Below, piece after piece: positions 9,806 to 19,941 of a stretch of 64,000 bases of DNA. Position 1 is the first letter of the stretch. Every line of letters starts with the position of its first letter. The notes beneath the pieces are model-generated. The model ran no database searches. It saw only the letters and a list, made by a program, of their open reading frames with translations, and had not been told where the DNA came from. The DNA is from Phytophthora colocasiae (taxonomy: Eukaryota; Oomycota; Peronosporomycetes; Peronosporales; Peronosporaceae). Both the position numbers and the translations under genes were made by a program. The stretch spans positions 930,001 to 994,000 of the forward strand of contig JAGKQI010000105.1 in the NCBI GenBank assembly GCA_018806915.1, given 5' to 3'.

Positions 9806-10246
9806 GAAGACCCCGGATCCAACGGTGTTGATTGCTTAACCGTAGGATCCCTCGACCTCTCAACACCCTCAAGACCAACCGCTACAGGAGGCGGCAAGCA
9901 AGACAGTAAAGGAAAGGAAAAGGACCCCCACACCCACCAAAGGCAACCCCGGATCCAAGGATCCACAAGATCTTCGAGTCCAAGACCAAGATCCCCCCAA
10001 CCAGGACCTGTGTGCAGGAATACCCACGCACGTCCAACCTCCCAAGTCCCCGCCAAGGACGTTCAAGCCCTCACGCCTGTGTACAGTCTCCCGTTCCTGA
10101 GAGAGCAGATCCCGCCCACTGACGGGTACACAAGGTGAGCCTCAGCAACCCCACGGTTATCGGAGTACCCCCTCCGTTAGTCAGTGTCTGGGCGCCGTGT
10201 GTGAACGTTGGATCCCTGCTCATTCCAGCGGATCCACTACACCACA

Positions 10247-12562
10247 ATGGTGCGCGTGCCCGGATCTTTTGGGGACGGCGGATATCACCGTGAGTCCGAA
10301 GAGACCGTACAAGTGAAGGAAGAACCGGGAGAAGAAGTGCCGACGGTCGTTGGATCGCCGTCAGCACCGCTGAACGCTAGATCCACGGATCGGCGGAGCC
10401 CTGGGAGGAGCTCTGTCGACAGGAAGGAGGCGAGTCTGGCAACAGACTCGGAAGAAAAACCTCCCCCTCCTCCTCAGGTCCCTTCGGGGACCCCCGCGGA
10501 TCGGAACGCGAGTTCTGATCCGCCGGGTGGGGATTCAGCAGCGAAAGCTGTCGGATCTTCATCCACCACCACCACCACCGCGCAGCCTTCAGGTGGTAAA
10601 ACGTCGAAGAAGAAGACGAAGACTGCGCGGAAGAAGCTGAAGGCACCAGAATCTGATGTCGACGAGAAGCCGGTAGTGAAATCAGAGTGGTCGTCGACCC
10701 AGCTGGAGGCTTCGTATCGCCGGATCGCGCTCGAGGACTTCCTCCGGGAAGACCCTGTGATGAGGATCCTACAACCCCAGTTGCTTGGATCTCTCACCGG
10801 CCCGATCACGGCACCGGCTCAGTCCACGAACAGTTTGGACAGCGCTTTGGATCTCCTACGCCTGCTCGAGGAAGCTGGTTTTGCTGCGGGTGCTTTCGAC
10901 GGAGATACCCTCTTCCGCTTGGACCACGACCGGATCCGTATCGCAGCGGCCTCGCTCTTCAGCCGACTGAAGCCCCTCGTCGGTGAGCGACGAGTGATCC
11001 GAGATCCGATGTCCAAGCTGGCGCAGTCCCCAGAGTATCAGACTGGATCCTCTCGATACGCCTCGGCAGAGTCTGAGGCAGGATCCGACAGTCCGTCTGA
11101 ACCCCGACGTATGGCGCTCGGGCCTACAGGTGCTGCGATGCTGGCAGCCCGTATGCCGACGGATGTCCCGGAGATTAAGCTAGCCCGAACGCGGGACACC
11201 TCGCGTGATCAGCCCCGTGCCATGGATCCGCCGCATGCATCCACCAACAGGCTGCAAACCTATTTCCAATCGGCCATGGACAAATTCTTGAAGGAACAGC
11301 AGATGACTGCGGTTCCACGGGCTACAACGCACACTGCGGATCCTGCGTACCGGGATGTTGAGATGGAGTCAGTAGGATCACACCCTGAGAACTGGGAGTA
11401 TGACCCTGACGACCTTGACGGATTAGTTCCACGGCGTACGGCGACGACTACCGCTGCATCCGTTACGGCAGGATCCAGCACGATTCAACGGATCCGGATT
11501 TCTGCAATATCGGACCTGAAGGAGTTCACGGGCAAGGATCATGACGAGGAACGAGCAAGATCATGGATTAGTAAAGTCAAGTCAGCCTTCACGAGAGATC
11601 AAGCATCGGACGAAGAAAAGTGCCTTACCTTCGGAGATCTCCTCACAGGTCCAGCGCGAAACTGGTACAGACAACTCAGTCGATCCACAAGGCTGAAGTG
11701 GAGTGATCTGCTGAAAGCCTTCCAGACGCAGTACTGCGGCCTCGGAGTCTCGGTGGCGTGGCAATACTACCACGCCCGCAAGAGATCCGATGAGTCGCCA
11801 TTGGAATATCTGTACCGGTTGAACGTAGCAGGTCTTCGTGCGAGAGTGATGATCAAGGATGGAGATGCCAAAGCTCGCCGCGAGCACGTCGAACACTTCA
11901 TCGAGACGCTCGGGGATGCGGATCTGGCAGACCAACTGACATTACTCCGACTTGCGGACGCGGATCAACTCGAAGACGTACTGCGGGCCCGAGATCGCGC
12001 GAGATCCAGACAGAAGAAGCCGTCGTCAGGATCCAGCAAGTTCCGGCCGAAGGCCACGACGGCCCCGCAGCCAACCGGTCCGACGCGTGCGATCCGCTCC
12101 ATGCAAGTTGTAGAATCGGAGGGATCCGACTCCGAGGACTCCGGATCCGATGGTGAACTTCGCAGAGCATACGTAGCAGCCTCGAGTGAGCGACCGACGA
12201 CAGCCGGATCAACAGAGGCCAAGACAGGAACTTCGGATCCTAAGAAAGATCCGGATCCAGGCCAAGCCAGCTCGGATCCAACGCCACAAGATCGTCGACC
12301 ACGTTTCTCCAACGAAGGGCAGCGCTGCTCGCACTGCGGATCCAGGAAACATTCGGATCTTGGCTGCTGGAAGCGCCTTACCTGCCAGAAGTTCGGCAAG
12401 AAGGGTCATCCATCGGATCGCTGTTTCTTTGTGTGTCGCGGCTGCGGAGAGCTTCACGATCACGGCAAATGCCAGATGGAGGAGTTCTACAACCTCATCC
12501 GGCAGTGGTTCGATCCAAGTAAGCACATGCTTCCGGAAGCTGCCGAGAAGATGTTAAACTAG
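10247..12562 (+). CDS. gag: Gypsy B Gag polyprotein
   Basis: A 771-residue frame from the ATG directly after the 5' LTR to TAG at 12560-12562. The N-terminal half is acidic and Ser/Pro/Asp-rich with lysine runs. A retrotransposon Gag domain lies at about residues 415-590 (LTGPARNWYRQL, SPLEYLYRLN). Zinc knuckles are near 690-745: one canonical (CSHCGSRKHSDLGC), one with the second Cys replaced by Phe (CQKFGKKGHPSDRC), and one short Cys-rich repeat (CRGCGELHDHGKC). Gag would form the particle and bind element RNA. No internal stop is seen. It is followed by the pol frame at -1 through the slippery site at 12553. The codon choice is skewed to GGATCC (Gly-Ser, Asp-Pro, Arg-Ile). Confidence 0.9.
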   Translation: MVRVPGSFGDGGYHRESEETVQVKEEPGEEVPTVVGSPSAPLNARSTDRRSPGRSSVDRKEASLATDSEEKPPPPPQVPSGTPADRNASSDPPGGDSAAKAVGSSSTTTTTAQPSGGKTSKKKTKTARKKLKAPESDVDEKPVVKSEWSSTQLEASYRRIALEDFLREDPVMRILQPQLLGSLTGPITAPAQSTNSLDSALDLLRLLEEAGFAAGAFDGDTLFRLDHDRIRIAAASLFSRLKPLVGERRVIRDPMSKLAQSPEYQTGSSRYASAESEAGSDSPSEPRRMALGPTGAAMLAARMPTDVPEIKLARTRDTSRDQPRAMDPPHASTNRLQTYFQSAMDKFLKEQQMTAVPRATTHTADPAYRDVEMESVGSHPENWEYDPDDLDGLVPRRTATTTAASVTAGSSTIQRIRISAISDLKEFTGKDHDEERARSWISKVKSAFTRDQASDEEKCLTFGDLLTGPARNWYRQLSRSTRLKWSDLLKAFQTQYCGLGVSVAWQYYHARKRSDESPLEYLYRLNVAGLRARVMIKDGDAKARREHVEHFIETLGDADLADQLTLLRLADADQLEDVLRARDRARSRQKKPSSGSSKFRPKATTAPQPTGPTRAIRSMQVVESEGSDSEDSGSDGELRRAYVAASSERPTTAGSTEAKTGTSDPKKDPDPGQASSDPTPQDRRPRFSNEGQRCSHCGSRKHSDLGCWKRLTCQKFGKKGHPSDRCFFVCRGCGELHDHGKCQMEEFYNLIRQWFDPSKHMLPEAAEKMLN
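10248..10265 (+). other. putative primer-binding site of Gypsy B
   Basis: TGGTGCGCGTGCCCGGAT starts one base after the LTR end. Its complement ends in ..GCGCACCA, as a tRNA 3' end would. It overlaps the gag start codon at 10247-10249, so primer site and first gag codons share bases. The tRNA is not identified. Confidence 0.55.
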
Positions 12563-12600
12563 GACGCTCGCCGGGTTTGAATCCGGTACGAGACGAGCGT
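12553..12600 (+). promoter_or_regulatory. -1 ribosomal frameshift signal between B gag and pol
   Basis: Slippery heptamer G TTA AAC (12553-12559) in the gag frame, followed at once by the gag TAG (12560-12562). After a four-base spacer a stem-loop has outer arms ACGCTCG (12564-12570) and CGAGCGT (12594-12600) and inner CCGG/CCGG. Slipping one base back puts the ribosome at CTA 12559, which is exactly the open pol frame. GUUAAAC is a known functional -1 heptamer in nidoviruses. Confidence 0.8.
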
Positions 12601-15600
12601 TCAACGTCTTACATCTATGCATATGTGAACAAGAAGGCCATGGATCAAGTTAGCAACAAGCGAACGGATCTATTGGATAATACATGTGAACTTCATGGGA
12701 AACGTACAGCTAGAGTTGCAAGCTTCCGCTCTACAGACGATGAATACCAGAGATCCGAGATCGCTATGTCCTTGGATCTCATGCCTGGAGAGTCACGCGG
12801 GTACTGGAAGTACCATGTCCCCAGCAAACACTTCAAGCAGGCCAAGGCAACGTGCAAGATCAACAATGCCAAGTCCACCGTGCTTCTTGACTCGGGATCC
12901 GAGGTGTCGATCATCGATGCCGCCTTTGCTCGTAAGGTTGGATCCCAGATTGACACTAGTCAAACACAAGAATGCCTCGGCATTGGTGAGCAGCTGTATA
13001 TTGCAGAAGGCAAAACAAGGATCAAAGTTACCTTGGCTGGGTACTTGGTATACTTCTGCGATGTCTGGGTCGGCGAGGATCTTCCGCCCGACTGCGACGC
13101 GATTCTTGGCATGGACTTCATGGTACCGGCCGGGATCCGACTCGACCTGGGTGATGGATCCGTATGCCTGCACGACGAGATCCGTGTGCGACTCCATGGA
13201 CGGCGGCAGATCTTCAGCGGCCGGGCTCGCCCGCTACTCCTCCAAGAAGGCATACGGCTGGAACCCGGCGAGATCTTCGAGCACCCGGACCGGATCCACC
13301 TCAAGGAGTATGAGAAGCTGTGGTTACGGAGAGGAAAGCAATGGGTACCGACGTTAGTACAAGGCCCAGGCAAGATCCGCTATCTACAACTTACCAACAT
13401 TGGTGAGAAGTCGATCTCTCTCAACCACAACGAAGAGATCGGCATGTGGCTGGCCGGGGATCACGTTCCCCGCACTCCAGGCTTCATCTCCGTCAGATCC
13501 AGGCGCTACCACGAATGGCAGAACCTCGCCATGAGCGCCACGACGGAGATCCCGCCGCCACCGCGTCCGAAGGAGCCATGGGAGCTTGAGCCGGCGGTGG
13601 ATCGCCCGAAGTACACCGAGCCGAAGGGGATCTTGAAGCGCCCTGTCCACACCGCTGTCGTGTCGCGCTGCCCCGGCTCGCCACCTACGTCGGACCGGAT
13701 CCTTGAAGGAACGGCCGACTGGCGAGACAGGATCCAGCCAGGTGGATCCGATCCGTCAACGGCTAAGCTCCAAGCTCACCGCCGTGTCCGATTTGAGCCA
13801 GAGGCCACAAAGGACGTTGCGCCAGCCTCATCGGACCAAGGGGCGTCCTCACACGCCCGGATCCGAGATCCACAGGCTCAAGGATCCTCCGGATCCTCTA
13901 CAGCTTGTCTGACTGAAGATCCGGCAACATGTACTGTCTCTGGCCAGAGACTGGACGCCACCGTTGAGGATCGGCAGCATGTCCGTGCGACGGGCGACGA
14001 CCATCACTCCGACAAATCAGTCGGAGATGACGTTTTGACGTGCCCTGGGGCGAATATGCATGCCCCACTGCCAAAGTTGGTATGGGCATGCAGCGCGATA
14101 CAAGGCGCGTCTAACGAGCCATCGCACGCATCCAACGGAGCTCTAGAAGCCGAAGGGGCCATGTCGACACGCCTCCTTGAAGAACCGGAGGGCTGCCCTG
14201 TCTCTGCACAGAGCCGAGACAATGGTGCCGAAGGGTCGCCCCATAATCATGGGACAGGTGACCATCATTCAGATGGCACAGTCGGATCCAAGGTTTCGGA
14301 GTGCCCCGGAGCTCACAGGAATGCCCAGGAGCTCGGAGCGCTACCATTATACGCGCCCGATCAAGACCTTTCAAATGAGGTGCCTCACGCCTCCCAACTC
14401 CATCTACAAGCAAAGTCGGATCCTCACCTGACACAGCTTGAAGATCGGTGTCGCACATGCGACATGGGTCAAGGACGGGGCAGGTCCGAACAGTCGTCTG
14501 ATTCCGCACTTAGTGGGAATCTGAGCTCCTCATATTCACACAAATATGAGCGAGCGGCGGAGACGGCCTGTAGGAAGGGCGCCGCCGATTGCGAGGCACC
14601 CAGGGCGATCTACGCGTGTACCAAGGGTGCTACAGATGCGCCTCGCCGAGGCGAAGACGATGGTGTGCGCCAAGGCAAGATTGGAGACTCAAGGGCGCCA
14701 GGGGATCCGGATCAAGGCGTGACGGCACAAGAAGATCTGGACCAAGGGACAACGACGTGCGTGGGAGCGACGAAGACCCCAGAGGACGATCCAGGAGCTG
14801 GATGTGGTGCGCAGAAGAGTGATCCTGCTGTTGGAACCGGTTTGGAAGCGGGGAGTGAAGTTGGAGGACGTACCGAAGGAGGTACCGCTCCGGTGTCGGA
14901 TCCCGCCAAGAGGAAGCTGGATCCTGTGTCCAGTGATCAGCCAGCAGTCGGGATGAGTGGAGATCTGTTACTGGATCCAGGGTGTGGAGATCGTGAAGGA
15001 ATCTTCGATCAGGATCTCGTGGTTGGATCCCGACCGGATCCCGTGGCTGAGTCCCAGCCGGATCTCGAGGTTGGTGCCCAGCCGGATCCTGGATCCTTTG
15101 CCCGGTCACACGCTACAGTCGGATCATCGGATCTTGTCGTGAAATCTCGGCCGGATCCCAGTAACGCGGAAGATCACGTCGACGATGGAGTTTTTGTCCA
15201 CGAGAATGGTGGATCCTACGCGGAGGATCTTAAGAAGGAGATGGCGGTGCTACCAGAAGTTGTGACGGCGACGGTCGAAGTGAAGATCGAGGATCTCCAA
15301 GTGGGGGATCCAGCCTCCAACACGCCTGAGGAGATCCGACGACTGGCGAATGAGATCTGGAAGTACAAGCACCTGCTGATCGGGAAGGGTAATGCCTTAC
15401 CGCCTCCTGCCGTAGGCGCGATCTGTGACATCGATGTGGGAGACGCCAAGCCGATCGCCCAGCGAGTACGTAAAGTGGCACCGCAGTATCGCGAGAAACT
15501 TTCGGATCTGATCAAAGAGTTGTTACAAGCGAAGATTATCCAAGTCTCTACATCGCCGTGGGCCTCGCCAATCGTCGTGATCATCAAGAAGAATGGCGTT

Positions 15601-16164
15601 GACATCAGGCTCTGCATCGACTACAGGCTGGTGAATAGCTTGACGAGGCTGATGGTATATCCTATGCCTCTCATCAATGATCTACTGGAGGATCTCGACG
15701 CCGTGTTGTGGTACTGTTCTCTCGATATGGCTAGTGGTGTTTGGGTCGTCTCTATGACGGATCGCGCAAGGGCCATCTCGGCATTTATCACTCCGTTTGG
15801 ACTGTTTGAGTGGAACCGGATGCCGTTTGGTCTCAAGAATGCCCCGCAGATCTACCAGCGTTTGTTGGACAACGCCCTCTATGGGTTCCTACGGATCCCG
15901 CCCACGGCCGGATCCGGATCCGCGTTGGATCTCTTCCGAGATGGGATCCCGGAGACGAACGGTGAACAGTCTGTACTTGGACGAAGATCGTACATCGACG
16001 ACATCTTAGTGACCGCCGGATCCTGGGATCACCTGTGTGAGCGAGTGCATTTATTGTTGGAAGCCTGTGACAAGTGGAACTTGTCGATCAGCGTGGCCAA
16101 GAGTTTCTGGGGTCTGAAGAAGGTCGATTACCTGGGACACCGGAGGTGTCTAGCGAAGGACTAG
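12559..16164 (+). CDS. pol: Gypsy B Pol: protease and reverse transcriptase
   Basis: Open in the -1 frame from the slippery site to TAG at 16162-16164, about 1200 codons. An aspartic protease (VLLDSGSEVSIID near 12885, then ILGMDFMVPAG) is followed by a long Asp/Gly/Ser-rich spacer (about 13500-15200) and RT (SPWASPIVVIIKKNGVDIRL, PFGLKNAPQIYQ, YIDDILVTAG at 15991). Between the LKNAP block and YIDD there is an extra segment of roughly 35-40 residues, longer than in A or C. The stop follows YLGHRRC. An extra base near 16145 truncates the frame, since the next frame continues with SSEGLEAHPKD. Otherwise this part looks intact. Confidence 0.88.
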   Translation, partial: LGRSPGLNPVRDERSTSYIYAYVNKKAMDQVSNKRTDLLDNTCELHGKRTARVASFRSTDDEYQRSEIAMSLDLMPGESRGYWKYHVPSKHFKQAKATCKINNAKSTVLLDSGSEVSIIDAAFARKVGSQIDTSQTQECLGIGEQLYIAEGKTRIKVTLAGYLVYFCDVWVGEDLPPDCDAILGMDFMVPAGIRLDLGDGSVCLHDEIRVRLHGRRQIFSGRARPLLLQEGIRLEPGEIFEHPDRIHLKEYEKLWLRRGKQWVPTLVQGPGKIRYLQLTNIGEKSISLNHNEEIGMWLAGDHVPRTPGFISVRSRRYHEWQNLAMSATTEIPPPPRPKEPWELEPAVDRPKYTEPKGILKRPVHTAVVSRCPGSPPTSDRILEGTADWRDRIQPGGSDPSTAKLQAHRRVRFEPEATKDVAPASSDQGASSHARIRDPQAQGSSGSSTACLTEDPATCTVSGQRLDATVEDRQHVRATGDDHHSDKSVGDDVLTCPGANMHAPLPKLVWACSAIQGASNEPSHASNGALEAEGAMSTRLLEEPEGCPVSAQSRDNGAEGSPHNHGTGDHHSDGTVGSKVSECPGAHRNAQELGALPLYAPDQDLSNEVPHASQLHLQAKSDPHLTQLEDRCRTCDMGQGRGRSEQSSDSALSGNLSSSYSHKYERAAETACRKGAADCEAPRAIYACTKGATDAPRRGEDDGVRQGKIGDSRAPGDPDQGVTAQEDLDQGTTTCVGATKTPEDDPGAGCGAQKSDPAVGTGLEAGSEVGGRTEGGTAPVSDPAKRKLDPVSSDQPAVGMSGDLLLDPGCGDREGIFDQDLVVGSRPDPVAESQPDLEVGAQPDPGSFARSHATVGSSDLVVKSRPDPSNAEDHVDDGVFVHENGGSYAEDLKKEMAVLPEVVTATVEVKIEDLQVGDPASNTPEEIRRLANEIWKYKHLLIGKGNALPPPAVGAICDIDVGDAKPIAQRVRKVAPQYREKLSDLIKELLQAKIIQVSTSPWASPIVVIIKKNGVDIRLCIDYRLVNSLTRLMVYPMPLINDLLEDLDAVLWYCSLDMASGVWVVSMTDRARAISAFITPFGLFEWNRMPFGLKNAPQIYQRLLDNALYGFLRIPPTAGSGSALDLFRDGIPETNGEQSVLGRRSYIDDILVTAGSWDHLCERVHLLLEACDKWNLSISVAKSFWGLKKVDYLGHRRCLAKD

Positions 16165-16905
16165 AGGCACATCCGAAGGACCGAGAGAAGCGCTGGTGGA
16201 TCTTGCGTTCCCGAGATCGTTGCGCGCTATGCAATCTTTCCTGGGTAGCCTAAACTACTACGCTCGATTCATCGAGGACATGGCGGTCTACGCGTCGGTA
16301 CTCTACGAACTGAGGGAGGTCGACTTCGCGGAGTTAAGGTCCAGCCGCAAGATCCTGCAGCCAACCGACTCTGTGATCAAGGATCCCGAGGATCCGTCGA
16401 GCCCGAGAGATCCGGATGAGAAGTGGATCCGTGCTTCAGCCGCCTTCGAGGCCCTGAAGAGGAAGATCGCGCTATGACACCTACGCTTCGGCATTTCGAT
16501 CCCGACAAGCAACCGGTGGTGATTGTCTACGCCAGTGAATGGGCCATTTCAGCTTCCCTGACGCAGGATCACGATGGAATCTACATGCCGGTGATGTTCG
16601 TTAGCAGATCCCTGAAACCGAACGAAGTGAACTATGGGATCGTAGAGAAGGAGGTGCTGGCCTTGCTAAGGATCCTGGATCTCGGATATTCCATGTTGGT
16701 TGGACGACGGATCCGGGTCCTAACCAGGCACTCTACCCTCCGGTGGTTGTTCCGTTCTACCGGACTACAAGGAAGGTTGGGCCAATGGGCAGCGCTGTTA
16801 TCGCCTTGGACCTTGGAGATCACGAAGTGTACGAAAGGGAGTGACGAGATCCTCGGATCCCTCGCCGCAGTATCACCCCGAGATCCGAGGTGGATCAAGC
16901 TCTAG
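16165..16905 (+). pseudogene. Gypsy B Pol: RT connection and first RNase H, shifted frames
   Basis: From 16196 the thumb/connection reads LAFPRSLRAMQSFLGSLNYY and is followed by the RT-linked RNase H (VVIVYASEWAISASLTQDHD; NYGIVEKEVLALLR; LTRHSTLRWLF) in another frame. The usual TDHxSL is TRHSTL here. Short indels near 16145, 16195 and 16475 separate the frames. It is part of the single ancestral pol. Confidence 0.85.
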
Positions 16906-16964
16906 TGAACATCGCCCCGAGGAAAGAGCCACGCCGAGCGATCCAGATGCCAGTACCAACCGTA

Positions 16965-19171
16965 GGACCGGAGGAAGAGTTGTGGGTGGTTAGTTTCGAC
17001 GGATCCGCCAGGGGTGAAACGGCGGTGGGTCCTTCAGCGCGATCGTCTGGAAGTTACCTGAATGGAGGGTGATTAAGGCCGCATCTCGATACGCAGAGAA
17101 CCTGACAGTCAACGAAGCGGAGTACAACGGACTTCTATTATGTTTCGAGTTACTCGAGGATCTGGCTAAGGGGCGACTTGTTATCTGCGGAGATTCGAAT
17201 CTGGTGATCCGCCAGATGCGCGGCGAGATCGACTGTAAAGCGCCGGCCCTGACGTTACTGAGACAGAAGGCGCTAATGCGGCTTCGGAAATGGCCGGATC
17301 ACGACCTGCTACATGTGAAACGAGCGTGGAACGCAAGCGCTGACAGCTTGGCCAGTGCAGCATTGCAACGAGAGAGCGGGACTACAATCGACCAAGGGGC
17401 GGATCGCGAGGATCTCGTCACTTTGAATCGGTTGGATGAGATTCTGACATCGGGATCCGAGGATCCGACACCACGGGTCAGTGCAGTTGCCACTCGAAGA
17501 CAAGCTAGAGAGGGGCGACCCCGAGTACTCGACGAGGAATCCGTGCAACGGTTGAGGATCGACCGGATCCGACAAGCCCAGGACGAAGAGACATGGATCT
17601 TCAACCTGAAGTCGTTCCTGCGGGGACAGCTGACGAATCTGACTGCGGCTGAAGCCAAGACGTGCCGCCTGCTGGCAGACAACTTCGAGTTGGACGAGGA
17701 TGAGCTGTTGTTCTATTGCGCACCTTCACGAAGGGCCGAAGCCGATCGAGATGGATTGCTACGACTGGTCAAACCTGAGACGCTTCAGACGGACCTGCTT
17801 CATCACTATCATAGCAGCTTGGAAGGAGGTCATCAAGGGATTGGCCGCACGTACCAGAGGATCAAGGATCACTTCTACTGGAGAGGACTTTTCAGATCTG
17901 TGCAACAGTTCGTCGGAGAATGCGTGGACTGTGAGACGGGCAAGGGGCGACCTACGATCCGTGGTGTGTCGCCAGGCAACATTCAAGCCACTTACCCGTT
18001 TCAAGTGATCGCCATGGATCACATACCCTCGCTCCCAAGATCCGAGAACGGGAATACCGAACTTCTGGTATGGGTGGATCTCTTTACCGGCTACGTGATC
18101 GTCAATGCCAATAACTCGCGAACAGCACAAGCGGTGGCGGAGTCCTATGAGATCTGTGTGTTTCGTCGTTTCGGCGCCAGCCAGGTGATCCGGCACGACC
18201 GAGAACCCGGGTTCATGTCCGACTTCTTTCGTGCTTTCAACCGGATCCTAGGCCAGCGCCAGAGAGCCACTATGGCTTATCGACCACAGTCGAACGGCAC
18301 GGCTGAACGGATGGTGCAGACGATTACTCGAGCAATCAAGATGTATGTTCAGGATCCCGACCAGAGAGATTGGGACGAGTATGCCGAACGCTTGACATTT
18401 GCTGAACACTGCACAAGACCGGACTAGGGCTACCCGCCGTTTTACCTCGCACACGGTTGGGATCCCAAGACGACTCTGGAAGCAACGCTCTCCGTGGGGA
18501 ATACCGGACGTCGAGATACAGATCCACGACGCTGGAGGTATAAGATCCAGCGACACTACCAACTGGCCAGGGCTGAGGTGAATGACCGCCTGAAGCAGGC
18601 GATCTCGGATCGTGCCGACCGGCAGAACGAGATGGCGACGCAGCACCCCATCGAGGCCGGATCCCAAGTGTGGCTGTTCTTAGACAGAGTGAAGGAGGGA
18701 TACGCCAAGAAACTGGCTCACCTGTGGCATGGACCGTTCCGTGTGGCGGAAATGACGAACGAGTATGCAGCCCGCCTGGAGATCGCCGGTACTGACTACC
18801 AGTTGTTCCCGGTGGTGCACATCTCCAAGTTGAAGCCAGTCAAGACATTTCCGGATCGACCGAAGATCCAGTTGACGGTGGACGAGACGGATCGTTTAGA
18901 CTTCGACGAAGCCTTGCTACCGGAGGACAGCTGGGATCGTGATCTGGAGGACGATGAGTTCGAAGTCGAGAGGATCGCGGACGTCCGGACAGGACGACCC
19001 ACCCGATACGGCCGGATCCGACGAGAGTTCCAAGTTTTCTGGAAGGGGTATGAGAATCCCACTTGGGTGGACGAAGCGGATCTGAACTGCGGCGCGTTAC
19101 TGCATGAGTTCCTCCAGGAACGGAGCAAACGGAACCGATTCCAAGCGATGCAGTCACATGAGGAGGAGTAG
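16965..19171 (+). pseudogene. Gypsy B Pol: second RNase H, integrase, chromodomain
   Basis: A second RNase H of the archaeal-like type (LWVVSFDGSAR, VNEAEYNGLLL, VICGDSNLVI, AWNASADSLAS) lies at about 16975-17360. Then come the integrase HHCC zinc region (HHYHSSLEGGHQ, CVDCETGKG) and the D,D,E core (AMDHIP, RHDREPGF, NGTAERMV). A C-terminal chromodomain lies at about 18960-19130 (FEVERIADV, REFQVFWKGYENPTWVDEADL). One frameshift near 17020 and one in-frame TAG at 18425-18427 break it; after the TAG the same frame continues (GYPPFYLAHGW). Dual RNase H has been reported for oomycete LTR elements. A chromodomain would direct integration to marked chromatin. Confidence 0.88.
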
Positions 19172-19374
19172 CCGAGGTGGTGGATCTTTCATTGGTGAGG
19201 GCGCTCGCCAATGTGGAGAAGAGAAAACTGGCAGTTTTACTGCGAGTGGACGCGATGTATGTTTGTATATGAAGAAAAGAAGACCGATTTTCTGGAGAGG
19301 GCTGGAAAGCAGAACCAGAGCCTGCGCTCGGATCCCGTCTAGAGCTCGTGTTTGGGACGAATTTTCTACCTGGA

Positions 19375-19800
19375 TCCTCGGATCCTCGAAGCGGATCCAC
19401 TTTGGAAGTTGGATCTCCGGGTCCCGAGGTCGGATCCTCGGATTCTCAAAGCGGATCCATTTTGGAAGTTGGATCTCCGGATCCTGAGGCCGGACCCTCG
19501 GATCCTCGAAGCGGATCCACTTTGGAAGTTGGATCTCCGGATCCCGAGGCCGGATCCTCGGATTCTCGAAGCGGATCCATTTTGGAAGCTGGATCTCCGG
19601 ACCCCGAGGCCGGATCCTCGGAGCGGATCCACTTTGGAAGTTGGATCTCCGGATCCCGAGGCCGGATCCTCGGATCCTCGAAGCGGATCCACTTTGGAAG
19701 TTGGATCTCCGGATCCCGAGGCCGGATCCTCGGATCCTCGATTTTGGAAGCCGGATCTTCGGATTCCGAGGCCGGATCTTTGGATTCTCTGAGTCGGATT
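19375..19800. repeat. 60-bp tandem array downstream of B pol
   Basis: About seven units with a 60-bp period. Each contains GAAGCGGATCCACTTTGG, AGTTGGATCTCCGGATCCC and GAGGCCGGATCCTCG, with slightly shorter or longer end units. It separates the chromodomain end (19171) from the antisense gene (19942). Each unit carries several GGATCC sites. Confidence 0.92.
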
Positions 19801-19941
19801 TGAAGATCCGAAGGCCGGATCCCCAGTTCTTGATATTGGATCTCGAAGTGTATCTTAGCAAACCTGAAGATGGAGGACATGGATATCGGGTGAAGAAGAC
19901 AGAAGACGGACAAGAAAATATATGGAGTTATGCAATGTGGC

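Larger units (their letters stand above)
8646..10246 (+). repeat. 5' LTR of Gypsy B
   Basis: 1601 bp matching 23139-24547. The ~190-bp size difference lies in the GATCC array (8840-9330 here, 23340-23640 there), so copy number has changed since insertion. The remainder is nearly identical. Confidence 0.93.

Noticed and set aside
17069..18427. Separate gene for RNase H plus integrase
   Set aside because: Same order and frame logic as the B pol; the breaks are a frameshift and one TAG in a once-continuous frame.
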